A stretch of DNA of 23,263 nucleotides from assembly GCA_023432805.1 (NCBI GenBank), contig JAEYUG010000085.1, positions 1 through 23,263 of the forward strand, read 5' to 3'. Under the pieces are notes generated by a model. It worked only from the letters and a program-made list of their open reading frames with translations. It ran no database searches and was not told the origin of the DNA. Below, piece after piece: positions 15,299-23,134 of this stretch (position 1 is its first letter; each line of letters begins with the position of its first letter). Origin of the DNA: Bacteroidota bacterium. Its GTDB lineage: Bacteria > Bacteroidota > Ignavibacteria > SZUA-365. A program made the translations under genes and the position numbers.

Positions 15299-15405
15299 AA
15301 GGAGGGTGGACGTCCTCGTCCGTCAAAAGGAGGGTGGACGTCCTCGTCCACTCTTGATGGATGTTCAGTGCTCACAGGGTGGACGAGGACGTCCACCGTC
15401 CTTTC
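15299..15405. repeat. composite hairpin-repeat element R6 with an extra arm
   Basis: An extra arm GGTGGACG-TCCT-CGTCCGTC (15305-15324) precedes a complete element. The element consists of AAAGGAGG, hairpin GTGGACG-TCCT-CGTCCAC (15334-15351), linker TTGATGGATGTTCAGTG (from 15354), hairpin GGTGGACG-AGGA-CGTCCACC (15378-15397) and GTCCTTTC. The outer ends GAAAGGAGG and CCTTTC are inverted relative to each other. The element lies between the convergent symporter and gmhA genes. Confidence 0.9.
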
Positions 15406-15409
15406 GGGA

Positions 15410-15991
15410 TCAGTAGAGGTTGGGGAAGAGGGTGCGCTCGACGGCCTCGATGACGGTGTGGATGATCTTGATGTGCAACTCCTGGATGCGGTCGCTGGTC
15501 GCGCCCGGCACGACGATGCCGATGTCGCAGAGGGGAAGCAGCGCTCCCCCGCCCTTGCCGAGCAGTCCGACCACGGTCACGCCCTTCTCGCGCGCCACTT
15601 CCGCGGCACGCAGAAGGTTCGGCGAGTTGCCGCTCGTCGAAAGCACGAGCAAGAGATCGCCCGACGCGCCGAGCGCACGCACCTGCCGGGCGAACACCTG
15701 ATCGTATCCGTAATCATTGGCTACGCAGCTCATGTGTCCGGGATCGCTGAAGGCGATGGCCGGAAGCGGGGGACGCTCGGCGCGGTAGCGTCCGCTCCAC
15801 TCCTCGGCGAAGTGCATCGCATCGCTCATCGAGCCCCCATTGCCGCAGCTGAGGGCCTTGCCGCCACGCTCGAAGGTGGCGGCAAGGACATCGGCGAATG
15901 CGGCCACGCGCGAAAACTGCGCCTCGTCGGCCATGAAGTCGGCAAGGCACGCGGCGGCCTCGCGGAAGGATGCATCGATGTGCGTGCGCAT
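15410..15991 (-). CDS. gmhA: phosphoheptose isomerase GmhA (sedoheptulose 7-phosphate isomerase), 193 aa
   Basis: Cytoplasmic SIS-domain enzyme that converts sedoheptulose 7-phosphate to D-glycero-manno-heptose 7-phosphate, the first step of ADP-heptose synthesis for LPS cores or S-layer glycans. Visible motifs are SCGNGGSMSDAMHFAEEW (sugar-phosphate binding, with the catalytic-region Glu), RPPLPAIAFSDPGHMSCVANDYGYDQVF in two halves, LSTSGNSPN (the SIS loop) and ELHIKIIHTVIE near the C-terminus with the conserved His. Length 193 aa matches the family (about 190). The ATG lies 5 bp after the fumarase stop, and an AAGGTG Shine-Dalgarno lies within the fumarase end, so the two form an operon. 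No other heptose genes are nearby. Confidence 0.93.
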   Translation of the reverse strand: MRTHIDASFREAAACLADFMADEAQFSRVAAFADVLAATFERGGKALSCGNGGSMSDAMHFAEEWSGRYRAERPPLPAIAFSDPGHMSCVANDYGYDQVFARQVRALGASGDLLLVLSTSGNSPNLLRAAEVAREKGVTVVGLLGKGGGALLPLCDIGIVVPGATSDRIQELHIKIIHTVIEAVERTLFPNLY

Positions 15992-15996
15992 GGCGA

Positions 15997-17520
15997 TCAG
16001 ATCACCTTCAGTTCAAGGGTCTTCAGACGGTCGGCGCTGTCGGCCTCCACCTCGGCGTGCAGCGATCCGCCGTGGCTGTCCATCGTCACGATGGCCGCGA
16101 AGTTCTCGACCTCGAGCATCCACATCGCTTCGGGGATGCCGAACTCCTCGAGCAGATGCACGCCAGTCACGCGCTTGATGGTTTCCGCATAGTACTGCGC
16201 GGCACCCCCGATCGCGTTCAGGTACACGGCTCCTTCACTCTGTAGGGCGTCGAGGGTCTTCTTCCCCATGCCACCCTTTCCGATCACGGCGCGCACGCCG
16301 AATTTCTTAAGCACGTCGGCCTGATAGGGCTCCTCGCGACCGCTGGTGGTGGGACCCGCCGCCTGCACGTGCCAGACGCCGTCGGAATCCTTCAGCATGA
16401 CGGGACCGCAGTGGTACAGCGCTCCCCCGCGCATGTCGGTCGGGGCGTCGTGATCCATCAGATACTTGTGCAGCGCGTCGCGGCCGGTGAACATGGGTCC
16501 CGAGAGCAGCACGATGTCACCCACCTTCAGTGCGCGCACGTCGGCTTCCGCAAGGGGTGTGGTGAGCCGCACCTCCCGGCCGGTCAGGGGAATGCCCGCG
16601 CCCTTCGCCATGGCGACGGGATCCATGTCGCGGTACATCCACGCATTGATCGCGCCGGTTGCGGCATCCACCCGCACGCCGAGGCGACGGAAGGCCCAGC
16701 AGTCGTAGGCGACCGAAACGAAGAAGCTCGCGGGCAGGCGGTGGTAGGCCCCGATCTTGCATCCGATGAGGGTGCTGGCGCCGCCGAAACCCATGGGACC
16801 GACGTTGAGCGTGTTGGCCTCGCGCATGATGTAGGCTTCGAGCTCGGCGAGCTGCGGGTCGGGATTGGTGTCGTCGAGGGGACGGAAGAGTTGTTCTTTC
16901 GCGCCGGCGTAGCCCGAGGTGCGATCGCCGCCGATGGCGACGCCGATGGCGCCGGTGGCGCAGCCGTGGCCCTGGGCCTGCCAGACGGCATGGAGGATGC
17001 ATTTGCGCACGCCGTCGATGTCACGCCCCGCCTTGCCGAGATGCGGCAGTTCCATCGGAAGCGAGTACTGGATGTTTTTGTTCTCGCATCCGCCGCCCTT
17101 GAGGATGAGCTTGACCTCGATGTCGTCGCGCTCCCACTGCTCCCAGTAGAAGATGGGGGCGCCGGCGCCGAGGTTGTTTCCGCTGTTCTTTCCGGTGATG
17201 GAGTCGACGGTGTTGGGCCGCAGCTTGCCGCGGCGGGTGGCTTCCTCCACCGCCCAGAGGATGTCCTTCTTCATCTCGATCTGGTTCGTGCCGACGGGAG
17301 TGTGGATCTTGAAGGTCGGCATCCCGGTATCCTGGCAGATGGCGCCCTCGTTGTCGCAGGCCATGTCGATGTTCTTCGCGATGGTCGCGAGGGCGAGTGC
17401 GGCGCGGGAGCCGGGCTCCTCGCTGTCGAGGATGCCGCCGATGGCGCGGCGCACGTCGGCAGGGAGGTTGGTGGAGGTCTGGATGATCAGATCCAGCATG
17501 CTCTGGCGGAAGTGCTGCAT
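15997..17520 (-). CDS. class I (iron-sulfur) fumarate hydratase, 507 aa
   Basis: Catalyses the reversible hydration of fumarate to malate in the TCA cycle, using a [4Fe-4S] cluster. The N-terminal (alpha) and C-terminal (beta) portions, separate subunits in some bacteria, are fused here. Visible are GAICQDTGMP (Cys62), GGGCENKN (Cys145), GHGCATGAIG (Cys187) and LIGCKIGAYHR (Cys254) as candidate cluster cysteines, then LSGPMFTGRDALHKY and GPTTSGREEPYQ of the beta domain and GKGGMGKKT. The start is ATG 17518-17520, preceded by a GAGGA Shine-Dalgarno; the longer frame to 17580 lacks one. It is first in the operon with gmhA. No aerobic-stable FumC is seen in the window. Confidence 0.92.
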   Translation of the reverse strand: MQHFRQSMLDLIIQTSTNLPADVRRAIGGILDSEEPGSRAALALATIAKNIDMACDNEGAICQDTGMPTFKIHTPVGTNQIEMKKDILWAVEEATRRGKLRPNTVDSITGKNSGNNLGAGAPIFYWEQWERDDIEVKLILKGGGCENKNIQYSLPMELPHLGKAGRDIDGVRKCILHAVWQAQGHGCATGAIGVAIGGDRTSGYAGAKEQLFRPLDDTNPDPQLAELEAYIMREANTLNVGPMGFGGASTLIGCKIGAYHRLPASFFVSVAYDCWAFRRLGVRVDAATGAINAWMYRDMDPVAMAKGAGIPLTGREVRLTTPLAEADVRALKVGDIVLLSGPMFTGRDALHKYLMDHDAPTDMRGGALYHCGPVMLKDSDGVWHVQAAGPTTSGREEPYQADVLKKFGVRAVIGKGGMGKKTLDALQSEGAVYLNAIGGAAQYYAETIKRVTGVHLLEEFGIPEAMWMLEVENFAAIVTMDSHGGSLHAEVEADSADRLKTLELKVI

Positions 17521-17700
17521 GGCGGGGTTCCTCGGGTGTTGGTGCGGAGCGGAAAATACAATCTGTATGATACGGACCAATCGGTTTTCAAATCAAGAAC
17601 GGGAGGACGGACGCCCTCGTCCGTCGAACGGAGTGCGGACGTCCTCGTCCGTATTGACGGATGCTCAGTGGGTGCGGACGGGGGCGTCCGCGCTCCGGTC
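17521..17700. other. 180-bp divergent promoter region between fumarase and the dehydrogenase
   Basis: About 80 bp next to the fumarase start are free of repeats and relatively AT-rich (17545-17600), and should contain the fumarase promoter. The remainder, directly before the dehydrogenase start, is repeat element R7. I could not identify defensible -10/-35 boxes. Confidence 0.45.
17601..17691. repeat. composite hairpin-repeat element R7 (three hairpins)
   Basis: Hairpin GACGGACG-CCCT-CGTCCGTC at 17606-17625, hairpin GCGGACG-TCCT-CGTCCGT at 17635-17652, linker TTGACGGATGCTCAGTGGGTGC at 17654-17675 (shown here in the family orientation), and hairpin GCGGACG-GGGG-CGTCCGC at 17674-17691. The copy ends 9 bp before the first possible ATG of the dehydrogenase, so it would lie in that gene's leader. 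Confidence 0.9.
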
Positions 17701-18699
17701 ATGGAACCTCCCGAACGCGGGATGGTGTTGATACAGCACGAACATACTGGAGATCCCTTGTCGCACACGCACCCCTCCCCCCGTACTGCGCTCGTGACCG
17801 GAGCAACATCCGGCATCGGCGTCGAAACCGCCCGCGCGCTGGCCGCCCTCGGCTGGCGTGTGCTCGTGCATGCGCGCTCGCGCACGCGCGGTGCGGCCAC
17901 GCGTGACGACATCGTGCGCACCACCGGCAATGAGAACGTGCATGTGCTGCTCGCCGACCTCTCGTCGATGGACGAGGTGCGCCGGCTCGCCGCAGAGGTG
18001 CGCTCCCGATTCAACGCCTTGCACGTGCTGGTCAACAATGCAGGTGTCTTTTTGCGCGACCGCACGCTGACGGTCGACGGATTCGAGCGCACCTTCGCAA
18101 TCAACCACCTCGCACCCTTCGTGCTGACACGCGAGTTGCTGCCGCTGCTGGAGGCTTCCGCACCGGCGCGCATCGTGACCGTCTCGTCGATGGCGCATTG
18201 GAGCGGACGGCTTTCGCTCGACGACATCCACCTCGAGCGCGGCTACTCGAGTGTGCGCGCGTACGGGCAATCCAAACTTGCCAACATCATGTTCACACAT
18301 GCGCTCGCGCGGCGGCTGTCCGGCACGGGCGTGACCGCGACCTGCCTGCATCCGGGGGTGATTCCGACGCGGCTCGGCTCGGAGTCGGTGAATCTCTTCA
18401 GCGTGTTCTACCGCACGCTTGGTGCATTCATGATCGGACCCGAGCGCGGCGCGCGCACGTCGGTGTACCTCGCGTCGTCACCGGACGTCGAGGGGGTGAG
18501 CGGGGCGTATTTCGTGCGGAGCAGGCGAAGGATGTCGTCGCCGCTGTCGCGGCGGATGGATCTGCAGGAGAGATTGTGGGAGTTGAGCGAGGGGCTGACC
18601 GGGCGGTGGGGGGAAGCCAGGAGGGTGGACGTCTCCGTCCACCCTGCACGCACTGAACATCCGTCAGCAGTGGACGAGGACGTCCACCGACCTGTCTAG
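17701..18699 (+). CDS. short-chain dehydrogenase/reductase (retinol dehydrogenase-like), about 332 aa
   Basis: NAD(P)-dependent SDR oxidoreductase. With ATG 17701 as residue 1, the nucleotide-binding TGATSGIG is at 33-40, NNAG at 112-115, the catalytic Ser in TVSSMAHWSG (about 162) and YGQSK with Tyr188 and Lys192. The substrate is unknown; close relatives are annotated as retinol dehydrogenase- or protochlorophyllide reductase-like. Alternative starts are ATG 17722 and TTG 17758, the latter with GGAGA just upstream and giving the usual short SDR N-terminus. The C-terminus is unusual: the natural end probably lies near ELSEGLTG, and about the last 27 residues (RRVDVSVHP...VDEDVHRPV) are translated repeat, with the TAG stop inside the repeat. 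Confidence 0.85.
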   Translation: MEPPERGMVLIQHEHTGDPLSHTHPSPRTALVTGATSGIGVETARALAALGWRVLVHARSRTRGAATRDDIVRTTGNENVHVLLADLSSMDEVRRLAAEVRSRFNALHVLVNNAGVFLRDRTLTVDGFERTFAINHLAPFVLTRELLPLLEASAPARIVTVSSMAHWSGRLSLDDIHLERGYSSVRAYGQSKLANIMFTHALARRLSGTGVTATCLHPGVIPTRLGSESVNLFSVFYRTLGAFMIGPERGARTSVYLASSPDVEGVSGAYFVRSRRRMSSPLSRRMDLQERLWELSEGLTGRWGEARRVDVSVHPARTEHPSAVDEDVHRPV

Positions 18700-18720
18700 T
18701 GGACGAGGACGTCCACCGAC
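18619..18720. repeat. composite hairpin-repeat element R8 overlapping the 3' end of the dehydrogenase gene
   Basis: The element reads in the opposite orientation. It has hairpin GGTGGACG-TCTC-CGTCCACC (18624-18643), linker CTGAACATCCGTCA (18653-18666, the reverse complement of the family linker), hairpin GTGGACG-AGGA-CGTCCAC (18670-18687) and, after CGACCTGTC, a further hairpin GTGGACG-AGGA-CGTCCAC (18699-18716). CGACCTTTC closes it. The dehydrogenase TAG stop (18697-18699) lies between the last two hairpins. The element separates two convergent genes. Confidence 0.9.
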
Positions 18721-18730
18721 CTTTCCCCCA

Positions 18731-19963
18731 TTACCAGTGGCCGGTCCATGCGCGGTGCTCGCGCCAGAGGAGCAGCAGATGCCGCTCGGCAATCGCCCGC
18801 TTGACGAGGCTGGCCAGGAAGCCGAAGAAGCGCACGCGCCCGGCCAGGGGCAGCGACGCCCAGCCGATCGCGAGATGACGTCCCAGCGAAACGACTTCGC
18901 CGAGCACCTTGGGCCGGTAAGGACGCATGGTGCGGCCGCGGATGGAGTGGAAGAGATTGGTCGCGGTCAGATAGCCCTGCTGCAGGGCGAACTGGGCGGC
19001 GGTGGGAACCACGGTGCCGGTGTCGGGATTGATGGCCAGTGCGTTGTCGCCGATGGCGAAGACGCCGGGATAGCCCTGCACCTGCAGATGCTCGTCGACG
19101 AGGACGCGTCCCTGCGCACCGGTTTGCGCACCGCTGGTACGCACGAGATCGGAGATGCGGATGCCTCCCGTCCAGATCATCGTGCGCGTGGGGATCGGTT
19201 CGCCGGGCTCGCGCAGCACGACGAGCCGGCCGTTGCGCTGCTCCATGCCGCGCACGCGCGTGCCGGTGAGGATCTGCACACCGATGGCCTGCATGGCCTC
19301 GATGCTCGTGGCAACCTGTCTGCCATCCAGCGAGGGAAGGACGCGGTCGGCGGCCTCGATGAGCAGCATCTCCGGTTCGTGGGGATTGATGGTGTACTCG
19401 CGCGCGAGGGCATCGAACCGCTCCGCCATTTCCGTGGCAAGTTCGACGCCGGTGAGTCCGCCGCCCCCGATCACGACGCGCAGCAGTTCGCGGCGCTTCT
19501 CCTCGTCGGGCTCGGACGAGGCCAGCGCGAACATCCGTTCTGTGTGCGTGCGGATCCGTTCGCTGTCGTCGAGTTCCTTGAGTTGGAAGGCGTGCTGCTC
19601 GAGTCCCGGAATCTGATAGAAGTTCGTCTTGCTGCCGAGTCCGATCACGAGATGATCGTAGGCCAGCATGCGCGCGCCGAAATCGATTTCGACCCGACGG
19701 GCGTCGAGGTCAATGCGGGTGACTTCGCCGAGATGGAACGTGAGGTTGCTTCGCCGCGCCAGGAAACGTGCGATGGGTATGGTCACCTCTGCCTGGCGCA
19801 CTGCCCGCTCGTGGAGGCGTGTTTCCAGGAGATGATAGGTGTGGCGGTCGACCAGATGCAGCCGCACATCCGTACTGCGACGGAAGAGCCGGGACAGCCG
19901 GGCCACACAGCTGATGCCACCGTAGCCGGCGCCGAGAATGACGATATCTATGGTGCGTGTCAT
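18731..19963 (-). CDS. ndh: type II NADH dehydrogenase (NDH-2), 410 aa
   Basis: Peripheral membrane flavoprotein that oxidises NADH and reduces quinone without proton pumping. It has two Rossmann folds: FAD-binding GAGYGG (residues 11-16) and NADH-binding VVIGGGGLTGVELATEMAE (two stretches, about 165-185). FAIGDNA near the C-terminal third contacts FAD, and PTAAQFALQQG is the quinone-side motif typical of NDH-2. The basic and hydrophobic C-terminus (FFGFLASLVKRAI...LLLLWREH) fits a membrane-anchoring amphipathic helix. ATG 19961-19963 is chosen because it starts four residues before the first beta strand. In-frame ATGs at 19981 and 20008 are possible, and none has a strong Shine-Dalgarno. It is a monocistronic unit between repeats R8 and R9. 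Confidence 0.9.
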   Translation of the reverse strand: MTRTIDIVILGAGYGGISCVARLSRLFRRSTDVRLHLVDRHTYHLLETRLHERAVRQAEVTIPIARFLARRSNLTFHLGEVTRIDLDARRVEIDFGARMLAYDHLVIGLGSKTNFYQIPGLEQHAFQLKELDDSERIRTHTERMFALASSEPDEEKRRELLRVVIGGGGLTGVELATEMAERFDALAREYTINPHEPEMLLIEAADRVLPSLDGRQVATSIEAMQAIGVQILTGTRVRGMEQRNGRLVVLREPGEPIPTRTMIWTGGIRISDLVRTSGAQTGAQGRVLVDEHLQVQGYPGVFAIGDNALAINPDTGTVVPTAAQFALQQGYLTATNLFHSIRGRTMRPYRPKVLGEVVSLGRHLAIGWASLPLAGRVRFFGFLASLVKRAIAERHLLLLWREHRAWTGHW

Positions 19964-20234
19964 GAGAGTACTGCGATGCATGTATCTCTTGAACATTCTT
20001 TGATGCACAATGGTTCAAGAAAGGAGGGTGGACGTCCTCGTCCACTCTTGACGGAGGCTTAGGGGCTGCAGGGTGGACGAGGACGTCCACCAACCTGTCT
20101 GGCGGCGAGACGCCGCCCGTCCATTGGCAACGCCCGTTCGTTGCGCGCCATTTTTTTGTTCGTATGAGATCGGTGGGTTCACTACATTTAAGATTGGTTC
20201 ATCCTCTGCTTTCAGCATTTGACAGGAGTTTTCC
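19964..20234. other. 271-bp divergent region between ndh and the M16 protease
   Basis: Repeat cluster R9 occupies 20021-20117. The rest (20118-20234) has a T-tract (CATTTTTTTG, 20149-20158), then AT-richer DNA up to the protease, and is the likely protease promoter region. The protease Shine-Dalgarno AGGAG at 20224-20228 lies 6 bp from the ATG. I see no gene and no convincing -10/-35 pair. Confidence 0.5.
20021..20117. repeat. composite hairpin-repeat element R9 plus GGCGGCG module
   Basis: GAAAGGAGG end, hairpin GTGGACG-TCCT-CGTCCAC (20028-20045), linker TTGACGGAGGCTTAGGGG (from 20048), hairpin GGTGGACG-AGGA-CGTCCACC (20072-20091), AACCTGTC, then the perfect hairpin GGCGGCG-AGA-CGCCGCC (20101-20117) with tail CGTCCATTG. 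The two hairpins form the same inverted pair as in R6. It sits between the divergent ndh and protease genes. Confidence 0.9.
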
Positions 20235-23078
20235 ATGAAGTGGTTCACCTCGTTGCTGGTCGCCGGCGCGCTGATGCTTCCGCTGGCAGCCGGCGCGCAG
20301 CAGGCTCAGACGGTCGACAATGTGAAGGTGCCGAGTCTCGGCAGTGTCATTCCGTTCCATCCGGACGTGAAGACGGGCACCCTCCCCAATGGTCTCAAGT
20401 ACTACATCCGCAAGAACAGCAAGCCCGAGCAGCGGCTCGAGCTGCGCCTGGCGGTCAATGCGGGTTCGGTGCTCGAGCGCAACTCGCAGGTCGGACTCGC
20501 GCATTTCGTCGAGCACATGGCCTTCAACGGCACGAAGAATTTCAAGAAGGACCAGCTGGTCAAGTACCTCGAGTCGATCGGCACGCGCTTCGGTGCGGAC
20601 CTGAATGCGTACACCAGCTTCGACGAGACGGTGTACATGCTGCAGCTGCCGACCGACAAGCCGGATCTGGTGGACAAGGGCTTCCTGATTCTCGAAGACT
20701 GGGCGCAGGGACTCTCGTTCGAGGCCGCCGAAATCGACAAGGAACGCGGTGTGATCATCGAGGAATGGCGGCTCGGAAAGGGCGCGTCGCAGCGCATGCG
20801 CGACAAGCAGTTCCCCATCCTCTTCAAGAATTCGCTCTATGCCGAGCGCCTGCCGATCGGCACCGAGCAGAATCTCAAGAGCTTCCCGCACGATACGCTC
20901 CGTGCCTTCTATCATGACTGGTATCGCCCCGAATTGATGGCGGTGATCGCGGTCGGCGACATCGACGTCGATGCAGTCGAGAAGAAGATCACGGAGCACT
21001 TCGGACGCCTGCAGACGCGGCCGAATGCACCTGCGCGTCCCGCAGTCGCTGTTCCGGATCATGCGGAAACACTTTTTGCGCTCGCGAGCGACCCCGAAGC
21101 CACCTCGACGCAGATCTCGGTGTACTACAAGCGCGCTCCGAAGACGAGCACACGCGTGATGGACTACCGGCGCGACATGGTCGAGCAACTCTATTCGACC
21201 ATGTTCAACGAGCGTCTCGACGAAATGACCCGCAAGGCGGATCCCCCGTTCCTCTTCGCCTTCGGCGGCGGCGGCCGCTTCGTGCGGGCGAAGGACGTCT
21301 ACTCGCTCGGTGCCGGCGTGAAGCCCGAGGGAATCGCCCGCGGACTCGACGCGGTGCTGACTGAAGCCGCACGCGTGCGGCAGCACGGATTCACGGAGAC
21401 AGAGCTCGAACGCGCGAAGACGAATGTGCTGCGCCGCATGGAGCAGGCCTATGAAGAACGCGACAAGACAGAGAGCGGCGGTCTTGCCATGGAACTCGTG
21501 CGCCACTTCCTCGATGCCGAGCCCGTGCCCGGCATCACGATGGAGTACGCGATGTACAAGAAGTACATCCCCTCGATTTCCGTGGCCGATGTCAACGCGC
21601 TCGCAGCCGAGTACATCACCGAGAAGAACCGCGTGGTGTCGCTTTCCATGCCGCAGAAGGACGGACTCACCATGCCGACCGAAAAGGAACTCATGGCCGT
21701 GCTCGATGGTGTCGCGAAGAAGACCCTCGAACCGTATGTGGACCAGGTCGCCAACAAGCCGCTCGTCGAGACCCTTCCCGCACCGGGCAGAATCACAGGC
21801 GAAAGGAAGATCGAGAGCGTCGGCGTCACGGAATGGACCCTCTCCAACGGCGCACGCGTCGTCTGGAAGCAGACCGACTTCAAGAACGATGAAATCCTCT
21901 TCGGGTCCTTCAGTCCCGGCGGCGCCTCCCTCACCGCCAACGACAAGGTGCTCACCGCGCAGCTCGCCGGCACGATCACCGAACTCGGCGGACTCGCCGA
22001 CTTCGACGAAACCGCCCTGCGCAAGCTGCTCACCGGCAAGGTCGTCAACGTGTCGCCTTACGTGCAGGACCTGTTCGAGGGTTTCAACGGCAGCGTCGCG
22101 CCGAAGGATTTCCGCACCTTCTTCGAACTGCTCCATCTTTCGTTCACCGCACCGCGCAAGGACGTCGAGGCCTTCACCTCGATGCGCGACCGTCTCGTGA
22201 CGATGTTCGAGAATCGGAGTGCCATGCCGGAAAGCGTCTTCGGCGACACGGTGTCGACCGTGCTGTCGAACTACCATCCCCGCGCGGTGCCAATGACCGC
22301 TGCCCGACTGAAGGCAATCGATCAGGATGAAGCCATTGCGATCTACCGCGATCGGTTCGCAGATGCCAGTGATTTCACGTTCCTGTTCGTCGGAAGCTTC
22401 CAGCCCGATTCACTGCGCCGGTACGCCGAGCGCTATCTGGCCACCCTGCCCTCGATCAACCGCAAGGAAACCTGGCGCGACAACGGTGTCGATCGTCCCG
22501 CAGGCTATGTCGAACGCACGGTGCGCAAGGGCATCGAACAGAAGAGCACGGTGTTGATGGTGTTCAACGGACCCATGAGCTGGTCGTACAACGACCGGTA
22601 CCTCCTGTCCTCTCTTGGCGAACACATGCAGCGGAAGCTGCGCGAGGAGATCCGCGAGGAGAAGGGTGGCACCTACGGTGTCGGTGCCCGCGCAATGGCC
22701 GAGCGCTTCCCGAAGCCAGAGTACACTGCGATTGTGCAGTTCGGATGCAATCCCTCGCGTGTCGATGAACTGAGTGCAACCGCCGTGTCGGTGCTGAAGG
22801 ACATCGCGGAGAAGGGGGCGACCGATGAAGACATCGCGAAGATCAAGGAGATCCAGAAGCGAGACCGCGAAACGAGCCTGAAGCAGAACGGGTTCTGGAT
22901 GGGCCGCATGACGGCGATCTGGCGCAACGGCGACGATCCCGATGAAATCAACCAGCTCGAGAAGGCGCAGGAACTGCTGACCTCGGACGCGCTGAAGTCC
23001 GCAGCGAAAAAGTACCTCGATCCCGCCACGATGATGAAGTTCGTACTGCTTCCCGAGAAGGATGCAGAGACGAAGTAA
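20235..23078 (+). CDS. M16 family zinc metallopeptidase (insulinase/PqqL-like), periplasmic, 947 aa
   Basis: A signal peptide (MKWFTSLLVAGALMLPLAAGAQQ) with a likely cleavage after AGA predicts export. The inverted zinc motif HFVEH (His90, Glu93, His94) is followed 76 residues later by Glu170 in KERGVIIEEWR, the expected third ligand, so the N-terminal half is catalytically intact. Two further M16 domains follow, and the second half begins near WTLSNGARVVWKQ. The conserved C-terminal REEKGGTYGVGARA lies near residue 810. The single-chain length of about 950 aa is typical of the two-halves-in-one-protein form. The ATG has Shine-Dalgarno AGGAG 6 bp upstream. The gene is monocistronic with a strong terminator. 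It probably degrades peptides in the periplasm; the natural substrate is unknown. Confidence 0.93.
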   Translation: MKWFTSLLVAGALMLPLAAGAQQAQTVDNVKVPSLGSVIPFHPDVKTGTLPNGLKYYIRKNSKPEQRLELRLAVNAGSVLERNSQVGLAHFVEHMAFNGTKNFKKDQLVKYLESIGTRFGADLNAYTSFDETVYMLQLPTDKPDLVDKGFLILEDWAQGLSFEAAEIDKERGVIIEEWRLGKGASQRMRDKQFPILFKNSLYAERLPIGTEQNLKSFPHDTLRAFYHDWYRPELMAVIAVGDIDVDAVEKKITEHFGRLQTRPNAPARPAVAVPDHAETLFALASDPEATSTQISVYYKRAPKTSTRVMDYRRDMVEQLYSTMFNERLDEMTRKADPPFLFAFGGGGRFVRAKDVYSLGAGVKPEGIARGLDAVLTEAARVRQHGFTETELERAKTNVLRRMEQAYEERDKTESGGLAMELVRHFLDAEPVPGITMEYAMYKKYIPSISVADVNALAAEYITEKNRVVSLSMPQKDGLTMPTEKELMAVLDGVAKKTLEPYVDQVANKPLVETLPAPGRITGERKIESVGVTEWTLSNGARVVWKQTDFKNDEILFGSFSPGGASLTANDKVLTAQLAGTITELGGLADFDETALRKLLTGKVVNVSPYVQDLFEGFNGSVAPKDFRTFFELLHLSFTAPRKDVEAFTSMRDRLVTMFENRSAMPESVFGDTVSTVLSNYHPRAVPMTAARLKAIDQDEAIAIYRDRFADASDFTFLFVGSFQPDSLRRYAERYLATLPSINRKETWRDNGVDRPAGYVERTVRKGIEQKSTVLMVFNGPMSWSYNDRYLLSSLGEHMQRKLREEIREEKGGTYGVGARAMAERFPKPEYTAIVQFGCNPSRVDELSATAVSVLKDIAEKGATDEDIAKIKEIQKRDRETSLKQNGFWMGRMTAIWRNGDDPDEINQLEKAQELLTSDALKSAAKKYLDPATMMKFVLLPEKDAETK

Positions 23079-23097
23079 TCGTCGAATGCGATGCATG

Positions 23098-23127
23098 AAA
23101 AAGGGCGGCCGTGACGCCGCCCTTTTT
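23098..23127 (+). terminator. Rho-independent terminator after the M16 protease
   Basis: A perfect 12-bp stem AAAAAGGGCGGC / GCCGCCCTTTTT with a 6-nt loop (CGTGAC), ending in a run of five T. It begins 19 bp after the stop codon. The A-rich left arm means it could also terminate transcription arriving from the right. Confidence 0.92.
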
Positions 23128-23134
23128 GCATGGT

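Noticed and set aside
16369..17700. Long plus-strand frame joined to the dehydrogenase, giving a 776-residue protein
   Set aside because: The upstream part is antisense to the fumarase gene with no recognisable domain, and crosses repeat R7; GC-rich codon bias keeps antisense frames open.
20149..20200. Bacteroidota-type promoter (TTTG ... TAnnTTTG) before the M16 protease
   Set aside because: TTTTTTTG and TACATTTA are present, but their spacing (about 24 bp) is too long for the known consensus, so no promoter is annotated.
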